From: Peribacillus sp. Bi96
GTDB lineage: Bacteria; Bacillota; Bacilli; Bacillales; DSM-1321
Reading direction: 5' to 3'
NCBI RefSeq assembly: GCF_918698115.1
Contig: NZ_CAKKLV010000019.1
Coordinates: 1-64,000 of the forward strand
Length of the DNA stretch: 64,000 bases
The position numbers and the translations under genes were made by a program. This document shows positions 18,386 through 27,509 of the stretch, in pieces. The notes below the pieces were generated by a model. It worked only from the letters and a program-made list of their open reading frames with translations. It did not search any database and was not told the origin of the DNA. Positions within the stretch are counted from its first letter, which is position 1; every line of letters begins with the position of its first letter.

Positions 18386-18467
18386 ATTATAAATGTAGCA
18401 TTTCTAAGTCCGAATGTTGTCATAGGTACTGCACAATAATATACTCTTCAAACATTTGTGCACAATA
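18386..18467 (-). promoter_or_regulatory. Possible promoter and operator repeats of the PTS operon
   Basis: A TATAAT hexamer (18386-18391 on the minus strand) lies about 40 bp before the regulator start, without a good -35, as expected for an activator-dependent promoter. Upstream, the 9-mer TGCACAATA occurs twice (18430-18438 and 18459-18467). These are candidate binding sites for the PRD regulator; this is inference from position and repetition. Confidence 0.3.
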
Positions 18468-18710
18468 CGGCATCCTTGCTTAAGGCATTTTACGTTCATG
18501 TGATTACCATTGAAGAAAAATGACCGAAATAAAAACAGGCAGACTTCAACAGACTAATTAGAAGAGGATATTGGAATGCATAATCAGGTGGAAATATAGT
18601 CTACTATGTATATAACAATTTTTAGTTGGAAGGCGGAGTGAGTTCATGAGGCCGAGCGAAAAAAGGGGTTCGGGGTGAAGCTAGAGGGTGAAAACAATGG
18701 AGATGTTCAT

Positions 18711-18740
18711 AAAAAAATAAGAGGGGACAAATGTCCCCTC
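18711..18740 (-). terminator. Terminator of the YcaC-type hydrolase gene
   Basis: The 20-bp palindrome GAGGGGACAAATGTCCCCTC is followed on the minus strand by TTATTTTTTT. Confidence 0.9.
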
Positions 18741-18764
18741 CCTTATTCAATCAGTGCGTTATCT

Positions 18765-19406
18765 TTATATCTGCTTGCTGAGATCGCGCTGAGCTCCCCT
18801 ATAACTTCCGATTATATTTTGATAACCAGGAAGCTGGCTAGAAAGTAAAGCACCAAAACCTTCGACATCATTGCGCCAATCACGTTGTAATTCACACGCC
18901 ACGCTAAACCAGTTCATAAGCTGCACACCACCATGGGCCATACGCGATAATGCCGCATCAGCCACCTGTTTGCTTACTGTTCCAGAAGCATCAGTGACAG
19001 CAAATACTTCATAACCTGCGTTCAAAGCGGAAAGTGCAGGGAAAGCAACGCAGACATCTGTAACTACGCCCGCAATGATAAGCTGTTTTTTTCCAGTTTC
19101 TTCGATTGCTTTAACAAAATCTTCATTATCCCACGCGTTAATTTGTCCAGGCCGAGCTATTTTTGGCGCGTTAGGGAATAGTTCTACCAGTTCTTGCATG
19201 AGCGGCCCGTTTGGCCCGTTTTCAAAGCTTGTCGTCAAAATGACTGGTAGATCAAAAAACTTAGCGGTGTTAGCAAGAGCCAAAACATTGTTCTTGAACT
19301 CATCAACACCATAATCACGCACTAGGCCGGAAATAAGACCGGTTTGATGATCCACTAGAAGAACGGCAGCATCATCTTTGGAAAGACGAGAATAGAGATC
19401 AGACAT
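18765..19406 (-). CDS. Isochorismatase-family hydrolase (YcaC-like)
   Basis: A 213-residue cysteine hydrolase. The probable catalytic triad is D19 (LLVDHQTG), K82 and C119 (GVVTDVCV), with the conserved cis-peptide segment before the cysteine. Similar proteins (YcaC) have unknown physiological substrates. It has a strong AAAGGAGG ribosome site and its own terminator, and stands about 190 bp from the FMN reductase on the same strand, perhaps in one unit. The C-terminal segment VACELQRDW is typical of YcaC proteins. Confidence 0.88.
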   Translation of the reverse strand: MSDLYSRLSKDDAAVLLVDHQTGLISGLVRDYGVDEFKNNVLALANTAKFFDLPVILTTSFENGPNGPLMQELVELFPNAPKIARPGQINAWDNEDFVKAIEETGKKQLIIAGVVTDVCVAFPALSALNAGYEVFAVTDASGTVSKQVADAALSRMAHGGVQLMNWFSVACELQRDWRNDVEGFGALLSSQLPGYQNIIGSYRGAQRDLSKQI

Positions 19407-19599
19407 TTTAAAGTCCTCCTTTTATTAAAGTAATCGAAGAAAGTTCATATGTAGGAAAATTCATCCCCACTCCTTCGTTTGTTACAGGCAATTTACAGCT
19501 TAACTGACTACTGACATTCGTTTATCTATAGACTTATAGCATGTCAATCATATATATAATAAGAATCATTGATTATTGTTAATACTCTGACTTCTTATA

Positions 19600-20160
19600 T
19601 TAATCTAGAACTGGAGTGTGATCGATCCAATGAATGAATTGTTGTAAATAACGCTCAAGATAACGTTTTGTTTTATCGTCAGTAAGCACTTTCCGATCGG
19701 AATCAATCTTTTTATGTACTTGCGAAATCAGCATTTTTTGAAATGGAAGAACATGAACTTCCATGGCTTCTAGTACTTGCCTGATTTGCATTTGAGCAAA
19801 TGCAGTACCTAATCCCCCAGGAGTGGCTCCAATTAAGCCAACTGGTTTTTTGGTAAGAACAGAGGACTCACGAGGTCTTGATGCCCAGTCCAATGCATTT
19901 TTTAATACGCCTGGTATTCCAGAATTGTACTCTGGGCTTACGATAATGATACCGTCAACGTCCTGAATAGCGGATTTAAATGATATCACTGCTTCTGGTG
20001 CGTCACTTATTTCTAAGTCTTCGTTAAACAAAGGAAGTTCATTAATTTCGATCCAGCGAAATTGATAAGAATCAACGATATCCGTCAATGATTGAGCAAT
20101 GATTCGATTATAAGAGTTTTCCCGTAAACTGCCACAAATAAGGCCGATGGTTCTGGTCAT
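19600..20160 (-). CDS. NADPH-dependent FMN reductase / quinone reductase-like flavoprotein
   Basis: A 186-residue flavodoxin-fold enzyme. The phosphate loop of FMN is GSLRENSYNR (residues 10-19), and the isoalloxazine-binding segment is SPEYNSGIPGVLKNALDW. This pattern matches ChrR/YieF/azoreductase-type proteins, which reduce quinones, azo dyes or chromate using NAD(P)H. AAGGAGGG lies seven bases before the ATG. No terminator is seen in the AT-rich gap that follows. Physiological substrate unknown. Confidence 0.88.
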   Translation of the reverse strand: MTRTIGLICGSLRENSYNRIIAQSLTDIVDSYQFRWIEINELPLFNEDLEISDAPEAVISFKSAIQDVDGIIIVSPEYNSGIPGVLKNALDWASRPRESSVLTKKPVGLIGATPGGLGTAFAQMQIRQVLEAMEVHVLPFQKMLISQVHKKIDSDRKVLTDDKTKRYLERYLQQFIHWIDHTPVLD

Positions 20161-20409
20161 CTACTTCCCTCCTTGTTTGAATTCGTCTCCTATAATACCA
20201 TAATATACCAATACTAAAAAAGTGACGTTATTCCTAATTACACGCTTTTGATTACAAAATATGGATTAACATAATAGCTGGGTAAAACATGAATTCTAAA
20301 TTGCATGTTCAAAGTAAGGTAAAAGGTTTTGATTATATTGAATCCTCTTCCATTTTCCGAATATTTAAAACATACTATAAACTAAAAGGTGATGGGGAGG
20401 AGTGCAGAA

Positions 20410-21501
20410 ATGGATGAAAAGAAAGTTACATGGTTAGAGCTCTTTTATGATTTGTTATTTGTGGCTGCAGTTGCGGGTGCAACTCATGTATTACTTCATG
20501 TAGAAGAAGGATATATCCATCCAGAGTATTTATTAAAATTCGTGTTAATTTTCATTCCTATCTGGTGGGCTTGGGTAGGGCAAACCATATTCATTAACCG
20601 GTTTGGAAAGGATGTATTTCATCAACGGCTATTTTTGATCCTGCAAATGTTTTTTGTCCTAATTATGACCTCAAGCTTATCCGTTGATTTTGATCCTTAT
20701 TATCTTTCTTTTTTAATTGGTTATATTGGCTTAAGGGCCATGACTGCTATCCAGTATCTTGTTGTACAGCGTATCGAAGAGGGCTTTCGAAAAAAAGCAG
20801 CACTCTATTTGGGAAGGTATTTTTGGATTGGAATCGCCATTTCTTTATCCTCTGTCCTATTTGATTCTTGGATTCGATATTCTGTGTTGTATTTGGGCAT
20901 CTTCATCGATATTATCGTCCCAATCCTCGGAAGAAAATGTTTAGAAAAGGTTCCTACAAATACAGCCCACTTGTTAGAGCGATTTGGTCTATTTACCATC
21001 ATTCTCTTTGGGGAAGCTCTTATTAGCACTCTTGCGGTAATACAACCTAAACAAGGAAATTGGGATTCGATAGCCTTTTCTATCATTTCATTTGCCCTGA
21101 TAATATCTATGTGGTGGCAATATTTCGATAATATGGAGAAGAAAGTCGACAAGTCTGTACAAACATCCGGCCAAATCATCATTTACGGTCATCTGTTCAT
21201 TCTTATGTCTTTGAGCATGATTGCAGCAGCCATCAGATTATTGTTTTTGCATGAGGTCCATTATTCATTTATCCTATATTTTGTTTTCGGCTCTGTATTG
21301 CTCTATTTCATGTCAACCACTTTCGTTTTCCATCAATATAGGCATAAGCACCAGCGATTGCAAACTTATCATTTAGGCTTATTTTTAGGGATTTTGTTAG
21401 TCTTTTTTATCATTAATTTGATTGTAGTAGTACCAAATATTGTGATAATAGGCGAATTAACACTGTTTTTTATCATCTTTGCTAAACTAACAACTACATA
21501 A
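20410..21501 (+). CDS. Low-temperature-requirement A (LtrA) family membrane protein
   Basis: A 363-residue protein with about ten to eleven hydrophobic helices. It shows the LtrA pattern WLELFYDLLFVAAVAGATH near the start, and FGLFTIILFGEALISTL with the conserved Glu in the middle. Function is unknown; the family was named from a Listeria mutant unable to grow in the cold. The ATG at 20410 is used because GGGGAGGAG lies at good spacing before it; in-frame GTG and ATG codons at 20389-20394 overlap that site. It is one of the few plus-strand genes and has its own terminator. Confidence 0.85.
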   Translation: MDEKKVTWLELFYDLLFVAAVAGATHVLLHVEEGYIHPEYLLKFVLIFIPIWWAWVGQTIFINRFGKDVFHQRLFLILQMFFVLIMTSSLSVDFDPYYLSFLIGYIGLRAMTAIQYLVVQRIEEGFRKKAALYLGRYFWIGIAISLSSVLFDSWIRYSVLYLGIFIDIIVPILGRKCLEKVPTNTAHLLERFGLFTIILFGEALISTLAVIQPKQGNWDSIAFSIISFALIISMWWQYFDNMEKKVDKSVQTSGQIIIYGHLFILMSLSMIAAAIRLLFLHEVHYSFILYFVFGSVLLYFMSTTFVFHQYRHKHQRLQTYHLGLFLGILLVFFIINLIVVVPNIVIIGELTLFFIIFAKLTTT

Positions 21502-21513
21502 ATAAAGAAATCC

Positions 21514-21549
21514 AAGAAACCAGTATCAAACGTTAATACTGGTTTCTTT
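21514..21549 (+). terminator. Terminator of the LtrA gene
   Basis: AAGAAACCAGTAT pairs with ATACTGGTTTCTT across a 9-nt loop. The tail is only weakly T-rich. Confidence 0.75.
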
Positions 21550-21635
21550 AGATAGAAGTTGGAAGTTTTTGCATTTAACATCAAATTAGTTTATTCATAA
21601 ACTGATTTTGACAAAAGAAGAATGAAGTGACATTC

Positions 21636-22088
21636 ATGAAAGAAAACATAACGAATCCCTCCACATCTAAAAATGAGGATCGACTAGATTTAATGTTATA
21701 GTTCCGCATAACACGAATATAGAACCAGAGTATCCGAGAATCCAATCAACATTTAAAAAAATGGAATCTATCAGCAGCCCCATTCGATATCTTGGTTCAA
21801 GTGGGTTCCCATGAACGATTGTCTCAACAAGAACTTGCAAACAAGCTTTTTGTTACGAAAGGCAATATCACTCAACTATTAAGTAAAATGGAAGAATTGG
21901 GATTGATTAAGCGGGAACAGGAATGGAAAACCAAATACCTTTCATTGACTGAAGAAGGAAAAAAGTTTTTTCATGAAGTTGTTCCACAACAAGAACATTT
22001 TCAGGCCTCACAATTTTCCAACCTGAATGACACGGAAAAACAACAGCTTTTAGATCTACTTAGTAAAATTCACCTACTTGAATGGTGA
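21636..22088 (+). pseudogene. MarR-family regulator interrupted by two in-frame amber codons
   Basis: Reading from the ATG at 21636, a single frame of 150 codons encodes a recognisable MarR protein. It contains EDRLDLML-x-FRITRI-x-NQSIRESN, then LSAAPFDILVQVGSHE and the winged helix LSQQELANKLFVTKGNITQL. The two x positions are TAG codons at 21699-21701 (codon 22) and 21720-21722 (codon 29). In relatives they would be aromatic residues, Trp and Tyr (from family pattern, inference). There is no frameshift and the rest is well preserved, so the lesion looks recent. An internal TTG or downstream start could still give a truncated wHTH. The neighbour is LtrA. Confidence 0.8.
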
Positions 22089-22180
22089 GTAAATGCGCTT
22101 GAGGATCGCTATTAAAATTTAGTCAACAAAAAAGAACTGTCCCCATAAATGACTCCCCCTTTCTGAACAGATCATGATAA

Positions 22181-22207
22181 TAGAAAGAAGGCCGCCAATT
22201 GGCGGCC
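22181..22207 (-). terminator. Terminator of the M20/carbamoylase operon
   Basis: The perfect 18-bp palindrome GGCCGCCAATTGGCGGCC is followed by TTCTTTCTA on the minus strand. Confidence 0.85.
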
Positions 22208-22265
22208 CTCTAGCATTAAAACACCTTTTAGTAATTACCAGGTTCCCTCTTTTTTTTTCAGTCCA

Positions 22266-23441
22266 TTATTCGTTCAAATATGCCCATGCATATTGAGCAT
22301 AAAGTTCTGCACCGGTAGCAAGCGCATCCTCATCGATGTTGAATTTCCCGTGATGATGGGCCCATTCCGTATCTTTTTCAGGGTTTCCAGATCCAACTAA
22401 AGCGAAGCTTCCAGGTACTTCATCTAAATAGAAGCTAAAGTCTTCTCCACCCATTGTTGGCTTTTCATTATATACTGCGTCTTCGCCAAACGCATTTGAA
22501 GCCACTTTTTGTACTAATTTGGCACTGTATTCATCATTAATGACTGCTTGTGTTCCACGGTAATACTCAACCTTGGCGGTCGCACCGTAAATATTAGCAA
22601 CATTTTCTGCATAAATCTGGAGCTGCTTTTCAATATGGTCACGTGTTTTATGATCAAAACAGCGGACAGTCCCTTCAATAACGGCATTTTCTGCAATGAC
22701 ATTAAATCGTGTCCCAACGACCATTTTTCCAACTGTCAAAACAGCGGGATGTTGTGGGTCAACTGTTCTTGATACGACAGACTGTACATTCATGACGAAT
22801 GAAGAGGCAACAATAGTTGCATCGATACAATCCTGTGGCATTGCACCATGTCCCCCTCTTCCTTTAAACGTTACTGTAAAGATATCTGCTGAAGCGAATG
22901 AAGGTCCTTGAGTACAAGCAACCTTGTTTGTTGGCATTTGCGACCAAATATGTATGCCAAAAACATTATCAACACCTTCAACAGCCCCTTGTTTAACCAT
23001 TTCCCTTGCCCCTGTTGCTACTTCTTCGGCTGGTTGAAATATTAATCGTACATTCCCAGGTAATTCTTCTTTTATTTCGTTGAGTGCCTTCGCTGCAATT
23101 AATAGCATGGATGTGTGTGCATCATGTCCACACGCATGCATTTTTCCTTCTTCTTTTGAAGCATACGGCAAGTCCTTATTCAATTCTTCAACAGAAAGGG
23201 CATCCATATCTGCTCTTAATGCTACCGTCTTTCCTGTCTTACCGCCTTTAATTTCTGCAATAACACCTGTTGGTTCTGCTTTTCGATAAGTAATCCCTAA
23301 TTTATCAAGGTAGTCACAAACAAAGGCAGTTGTATTTTCTTCTTCCCATGATAACTCCGGTTCGCTATGAAGTTTTCTTCGTATTTCTTTTAATTCATCA
23401 CTATGGTTTTGAATCGCTTCTTTTATCGTTTGATTAATCAT
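22266..23441 (-). CDS. M20 family amidohydrolase (N-acyl-L-amino acid amidohydrolase type)
   Basis: A 391-residue zinc amidohydrolase of the M20D group (YxeP/hippurate hydrolase-like). It has ALRADMDALSVEE, MHACGHDAHTSML with metal-binding Cys/His, QPAEEVATGAREM with the catalytic Glu, and MGGEDFSFYL near the C-terminus. It is the last of three genes, starting 2 bp from the carbamoylase-type gene, and probably cleaves an acyl group from the product or substrate of the pathway. It is not close in sequence to the M20 enzyme at 10299, so this is not a simple duplication. Confidence 0.9.
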   Translation of the reverse strand: MINQTIKEAIQNHSDELKEIRRKLHSEPELSWEEENTTAFVCDYLDKLGITYRKAEPTGVIAEIKGGKTGKTVALRADMDALSVEELNKDLPYASKEEGKMHACGHDAHTSMLLIAAKALNEIKEELPGNVRLIFQPAEEVATGAREMVKQGAVEGVDNVFGIHIWSQMPTNKVACTQGPSFASADIFTVTFKGRGGHGAMPQDCIDATIVASSFVMNVQSVVSRTVDPQHPAVLTVGKMVVGTRFNVIAENAVIEGTVRCFDHKTRDHIEKQLQIYAENVANIYGATAKVEYYRGTQAVINDEYSAKLVQKVASNAFGEDAVYNEKPTMGGEDFSFYLDEVPGSFALVGSGNPEKDTEWAHHHGKFNIDEDALATGAELYAQYAWAYLNE

Positions 23442-23443
23442 TC

Positions 23444-24670
23444 TTATTCAACCTCCGTCAAGCATTTAGCTACTTCGTAAAATATTTGCACTCCATTTGC
23501 TAAATGACGTGCATCCGACCATTCCTCTGGACAATGACTTAGTCCTGCTTTACTTGGAACAAAAAGCATGCCAACATCTGTCACATCGGAAAAAACCATC
23601 GCATCATGACCTGCTCCACTATTAATGGAACAGTATGGTATATCTAAATCGGCACTTTTATCTTTTAATAATGCTTTAATCTCATTGCTCAATATCTTTG
23701 GCGGCATATATAACAGCTGTTCAGCAGATGTATGGATCCCCTGTTCATGAAAGGATTCAATTAATTCTAGGATCCGCTTTATGACATTGTTAATATGTTC
23801 TTCCTTGCTAGACCGAATATCTACCGAAAATACCACTTTATTTGGAATGACGTTGGCCCCATTTGGTAAAACATGTAGTCGTCCCGTCGTGATAACCGTT
23901 CCTTCTCCTTCCTCCATTGCAAAGCTCGGTAATTGAGAAATAATCTGGGCGGCTGCAACCAATGCATCCCTACGGCGATCCATCGGGGTTGTGCCAGCAT
24001 GGCCAGCCTTTCCTTCAATGGTTACTTCTAATTGCGTTAACCCAACAATCGCTTCTACAACACCAATGGGGATATTCTTCTCTTCAAGGATCGGTCCTTG
24101 TTCTATATGCAATTCGAGGAATGATTTAATGCTATTGGGATTTCTCCTTTTCGGAAGAGAAGAATCCAGTCCAATTTCTGACATCGCTTCTACTGTTGTG
24201 ATACCGTCTTTATCCTTTAAGTTTTTAAAATTTTCCTCACTAAGTGATCCAACTATTCCTCTCGACCCCATTAGTCCACCGCCAAATCGTGAACCCTCTT
24301 CTTCAATTAAGGCTACGATTTCCAATGGATATTTAGGTGTTAATTGATTCTCGGAAAAAAGGGCAGCCACTTCAAGAGCGACAATTACGCCAGCTGGTCC
24401 GTCATACGCACCACCATTTGGTACGGAATCAAAATGTGAACCGACCAGAACGCTTGGCGCATCTTTTAAAGTACCCTCAAGCTTTCCAAAAATATTTCCC
24501 AATCCATCTTCCTGTACGGTCAGACCGTATTCTATCATTTTATTTTTAATATAATTACGTGTTAGTAAGTCTTCCTTGCTGTACGTAAGACGGGTAGTCC
24601 CGTTACCGGGTGTTGATGTAAATTCGCTCAAATCATTTATTTGCTTTTCTATACGTTCACTAAGACTCAC
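23444..24670 (-). CDS. M20-type N-carbamoyl-amino acid hydrolase / allantoate amidohydrolase family
   Basis: A 408-residue binuclear-metal hydrolase of the HyuC/AllC family. Motifs include LVGSHFDSVPNGGAYDGPAG (first metal ligands His and Asp), the EEEGSRFGGGLMGSRG glutamate pair, HIEQGP, and GAGHDAM in the C-terminal part. Members hydrolyse N-carbamoyl-L-amino acids or allantoate, releasing ammonia and CO2. Translation begins at GTG 24670 after AGGAGGG. It sits between a GltS-like transporter and a second M20 hydrolase with minimal spacing, so the three genes form an uptake-and-deacylation unit. The substrate is not decided by sequence. Confidence 0.88.
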   Translation of the reverse strand: MSLSERIEKQINDLSEFTSTPGNGTTRLTYSKEDLLTRNYIKNKMIEYGLTVQEDGLGNIFGKLEGTLKDAPSVLVGSHFDSVPNGGAYDGPAGVIVALEVAALFSENQLTPKYPLEIVALIEEEGSRFGGGLMGSRGIVGSLSEENFKNLKDKDGITTVEAMSEIGLDSSLPKRRNPNSIKSFLELHIEQGPILEEKNIPIGVVEAIVGLTQLEVTIEGKAGHAGTTPMDRRRDALVAAAQIISQLPSFAMEEGEGTVITTGRLHVLPNGANVIPNKVVFSVDIRSSKEEHINNVIKRILELIESFHEQGIHTSAEQLLYMPPKILSNEIKALLKDKSADLDIPYCSINSGAGHDAMVFSDVTDVGMLFVPSKAGLSHCPEEWSDARHLANGVQIFYEVAKCLTEVE

Positions 24671-24687
24671 TTAGAATCCCTCCTATT

Positions 24688-25875
24688 TTACAAGAATTGC
24701 ACGAAGATTCCCGCTAAAACAACCGACACGATGGTAACCGATATAAATCCACCGACAAGCATTGGCGGCAGCATATGGCTCAGCAATGCTTCTTTTTCAT
24801 TTTCATCTTTTGTTAATGAATTGACGACTTCATTGGTAATAATGAAATCGGCTGGAAATCCGTATAATGCTGTTAAAGATACAGCAAACGCCATTCCTTT
24901 GCTTACTTTTAACAATTTCCCTGCAATGAATGAGAATATATACATACCGATCACAGCTAAGAAAATGCAAACAACAAGTGGGTAAAGAATCTCCATCATC
25001 ATACTTGGTGTTGCACTTTTTAAACCGTCAAAGACGAAGAGCATAAGGGCCATGATAGCAAAACCAAATCCATTTGCTTTTTGTAGAGTCTGCCTCTCCA
25101 AGAAACCAATACTTTTCGCGATAACTCCGAAAAGTAAACAAAGTACAAATGCATTTATAGATATAATCGGTGCTAATGCAGTAGAAACTAGGTAGGCGAG
25201 AAAAGCAACGACCGCAAGCCTGAAAAATTTAAAGTATTCTGTATTATATTTTTCAGGAAGCTTTTTAAACAGTTTAAGTTCCGCCATACCTTCCTTAGCG
25301 GATGCTGAATCGTCCTTTTTTACCGTTAATTGCCCATTGCGATATTGCTCCAGCAGCTGCTTCCCCTCTTTTTTCAAGAAAATGGATGTTAAAGGATATC
25401 CTGCAAAGCCTTGCATCACATAAATAACGATGGCAAAAACGGACAAACTTGTAAGTCCTGCGTCTGCCGCTCCTTCTGACATAATTAATGAAGAAACCAT
25501 TCCGCCCACTAAAGGTGGAATCGCCACAAGAACTGTTTGTAGATCAAAAATAAGTGTGCCTATCCCAAATAATATACCAACAATTCCCAGAATACCAGAT
25601 AGAGAGATGACAATTGTTTTCCATTGATTTACCAATTCTCGTATTGAAAGCAATGTTCCCATGTTTGTGATCAATAGGTACATCATCATGGTTGCAACTA
25701 CCGGCGGAACACCTGCTATTGAAACGATGTCTTGCGGGAAGAATGTCCAATACCCACATAGAAATAAGATCGCTGAAATAAAAACGGAAGGTACCCAGGC
25801 TTTTGTTCGAACCGCCACTATGTCTCCTACAAATAAAATAAAAATAACAATAACTAAAGCCAACATCTGTGACAT
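24688..25875 (-). CDS. GltS-like sodium/carboxylate symporter
   Basis: A 395-residue polytopic membrane protein with about 11 hydrophobic segments. The glycine- and serine-rich re-entrant region PPLVGGMVSSLIMSEGAADAG and the C-terminal half SLTALYGFPADFIITNEV resemble glutamate:sodium symporters and related uncharacterised carriers. The ATG at 25875 is chosen because GGAAGGTGAGG precedes it; the frame is open for 19 further codons. As first gene of the three-gene unit it likely imports the carbamoylated or acylated amino acid handled by the two hydrolases (inference). Confidence 0.75.
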   Translation of the reverse strand: MSQMLALVIVIFILFVGDIVAVRTKAWVPSVFISAILFLCGYWTFFPQDIVSIAGVPPVVATMMMYLLITNMGTLLSIRELVNQWKTIVISLSGILGIVGILFGIGTLIFDLQTVLVAIPPLVGGMVSSLIMSEGAADAGLTSLSVFAIVIYVMQGFAGYPLTSIFLKKEGKQLLEQYRNGQLTVKKDDSASAKEGMAELKLFKKLPEKYNTEYFKFFRLAVVAFLAYLVSTALAPIISINAFVLCLLFGVIAKSIGFLERQTLQKANGFGFAIMALMLFVFDGLKSATPSMMMEILYPLVVCIFLAVIGMYIFSFIAGKLLKVSKGMAFAVSLTALYGFPADFIITNEVVNSLTKDENEKEALLSHMLPPMLVGGFISVTIVSVVLAGIFVQFL

Positions 25876-26360
25876 ATGAGTGTCCTCACCTTCCAATTTA
25901 ATAGTTTGAATATTCTTATAAAATAATAACACTGAACCATTTTAATTAAAAGACAATTCTTTATTTTCAGGTAATTATACACAGATAACAGGAAATGTAA
26001 GTGTTTTATTTTTGAATCACGATACTAAATATTCTAAAATAGTTAAATAATTGGATATACTGAAATAATTTTAATCATACATTTACCTTTATATCCTTTG
26101 TCCCGTTACTTACAACAATTTGGTGTAAAAATATAACTTCATAGTGCTTGTTTTTTTGTTGATAGAAGTCACTGCCTCCTATTAACTAATCTGTACATTT
26201 TAATTCAAAAAAAAAGCCGTCTAAGGACAGCTCTCATTAATTAAAAACCTTTTTACTGCATTTTCTATATAAGTAAACTAGAGACTTAGTTAAGCTATAT
26301 GAAAGGAAGCAAAATCAATTACATGGTTAAAGACTGCCAAGGGCAATTGCTTTTTTAGAA
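25876..26360. other. Intergenic region between divergent operons
   Basis: AT-rich, about 485 bp. It must hold the promoter of the GltS-like operon on the minus strand and that of the methyltransferase pair on the plus strand. The only clear element is a minus-strand terminator at 26207-26232 that follows no annotated gene. Confidence 0.5.
26207..26232 (-). terminator. Orphan minus-strand terminator
   Basis: AGCTGTCCTTAGACGGCT is followed by nine T residues on the minus strand. No minus-strand gene lies upstream of it for more than 1 kb, so it may end an unannotated small RNA or antisense transcript. Confidence 0.6.
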
Positions 26361-26585
26361 ATGATGAATCTTAAACGTTCAACCATTAAGGAACAGTTAG
26401 ATAAACCTGAATTTCAATCCATTAATCAAATCTTAGTCGGTGAATTAAAAGCCATTGATATATTAATCAACGAATTCATACAATTATTTGAAATACAAGA
26501 ATGTGAAGCTGCCGATAAGAAAAGTGAAGAAAAGAAAACTTCCAATAATGATGGGAAAGGAATGGAAATGAATGAAACAAATTAA
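26361..26585 (+). CDS. Hypothetical 74-residue protein upstream of the methyltransferase
   Basis: A short charged protein, MMNLKRSTIKEQLDKPEFQS at its start, with a central helix (ELKAIDILINEFIQLFEI) and a lysine/glutamate-rich tail. I do not recognise a family. Its end overlaps the start of the O-methyltransferase gene by 14 bp in another frame, which suggests translational coupling. The ribosome site is poor, and an 11-codon ORF ends just before it. Could be genuine or a coupled leader. Confidence 0.5.
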   Translation: MMNLKRSTIKEQLDKPEFQSINQILVGELKAIDILINEFIQLFEIQECEAADKKSEEKKTSNNDGKGMEMNETN

Positions 26586-27210
26586 CAGCTATATCGATTC
26601 GGTGTTTAATAACCAAGATGATCTTTTGGAAGAAGTCATTTCATCCATAAAAGAAAACGGCATGCCCTCCATATCGGTATCTCCCTCTTCTGGAAAACTT
26701 CTTACGATGCTTATATCGATTTCAGGAGCAAAAAATGTTCTGGAAATAGGAGCTCTTGGGGGCTATAGTGGGATTTGCCTGGCCAGAGGATTCGGTAAAG
26801 AAGGAAAATTAACTTCCCTTGAATTAGAGGAGAGATACGCAAAGTTAGCACAAAGTAATTTATCTAAAACTGGCTTTGGCGACCAAGTTTCTTATATTAC
26901 CGGAGCAGCATTGCAAAGCCTTGAAAAACTTGTAAATGATAACAAGAGATTTGATTTTTTCTTTATAGATGCTGATAAGGACAATTATGAAAATTACCTG
27001 CACTATTGCATTAAACTGGCGGAATCAGGTTCTTTAATCATTTCTGATAACGTGCTTGCAGGCGGCAGTGTAGCAGACCAGAGTGCCAAACCTAAACAGT
27101 ATACTGAATTAATGAAAAAATTCAATGAAACAGTGGCCAATCATCCTCAATTAGAATCCCTGCTCATTCCAATCGGGGATGGGCTGACCATTTCAAAAGT
27201 AAAGAAATGA
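26572..27210 (+). CDS. O-methyltransferase (caffeoyl-CoA/catechol-O-methyltransferase family, YrrM-like)
   Basis: A 212-residue SAM-dependent methyltransferase. Motif I is LEIGALGGYSGICLARG, the acidic residue binding the ribose follows in LTSLELEERYAKLA, and the metal-binding segment is FFIDADKDNYENYL with SDNVLAGGSV. The family methylates catechol-type hydroxyls using a divalent cation. AAAGGAATGGAA precedes the ATG. The terminal segment LLIPIGDGLTISKV is characteristic. Substrate unknown; YrrM in B. subtilis modifies tRNA hydroxyuridine, so an RNA substrate is also possible. Confidence 0.85.
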   Translation: MKQINSYIDSVFNNQDDLLEEVISSIKENGMPSISVSPSSGKLLTMLISISGAKNVLEIGALGGYSGICLARGFGKEGKLTSLELEERYAKLAQSNLSKTGFGDQVSYITGAALQSLEKLVNDNKRFDFFFIDADKDNYENYLHYCIKLAESGSLIISDNVLAGGSVADQSAKPKQYTELMKKFNETVANHPQLESLLIPIGDGLTISKVKK

Positions 27211-27261
27211 AGGATTGAACTGGAGTTTGAAGGTATGTAGTGCACGTGTAAAGATCGAATT

Positions 27262-27396
27262 TATTACGAGTAAAGTGCGAATTCACAAGTAAATTGCTCA
27301 ACCTTACGAAATATCGCCCTAACTCACGTTTATATCGAACAATCTTTCGTATTTATCGATCAAACTCACAAATATATCGATCAATCTCACGAAGTC
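27262..27396. repeat. Degenerate tandem repeats, unit about 21 bp
   Basis: About six imperfect units with the pattern T-(T/C)AC-G-A-N-ATATCG-N-C-AA-(A/T)C, for example TCACAAATATATCGATCAAT and TTTCGTATTTATCGATCAAA. The units become more alike toward the 3' end. They fill the gap after the methyltransferase stop; no terminator is seen for that gene. Role unknown. Confidence 0.6.
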
Positions 27397-27470
27397 ATGA
27401 AGAAAAAATAAAAAAATTTCTATAATCTTGAATGAAAATGATTATTATTATCAATAATAAAATGGAAGAA

Positions 27471-27494
27471 GGGTAACCAGTTAGATGGTTACCC
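27471..27494 (-). terminator. Terminator after the DUF1540 gene
   Basis: GGGTAACCA / TGGTTACCC with a 6-nt loop is followed by TTCTTCCATTTTATT on the minus strand. Confidence 0.75.
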
Positions 27495-27509
27495 CCGATG
27501 ATTTAAATT

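Larger units (their letters stand above)
18346..18764. other. Intergenic region upstream of the PTS operon
   Basis: Contains a probable operon promoter (18386-18467) and the terminator 18711-18740. Around 18640-18690 there is only a ten-codon ORF with a good-looking ribosome site; it is too short to call. Confidence 0.4.

Noticed and set aside
27433..27447. Fur-like sequence TGAAAATGATTATTA
   Set aside because: Matches 13 of 15 core positions but lies between two convergent gene ends with no promoter role apparent; likely chance in AT-rich DNA.
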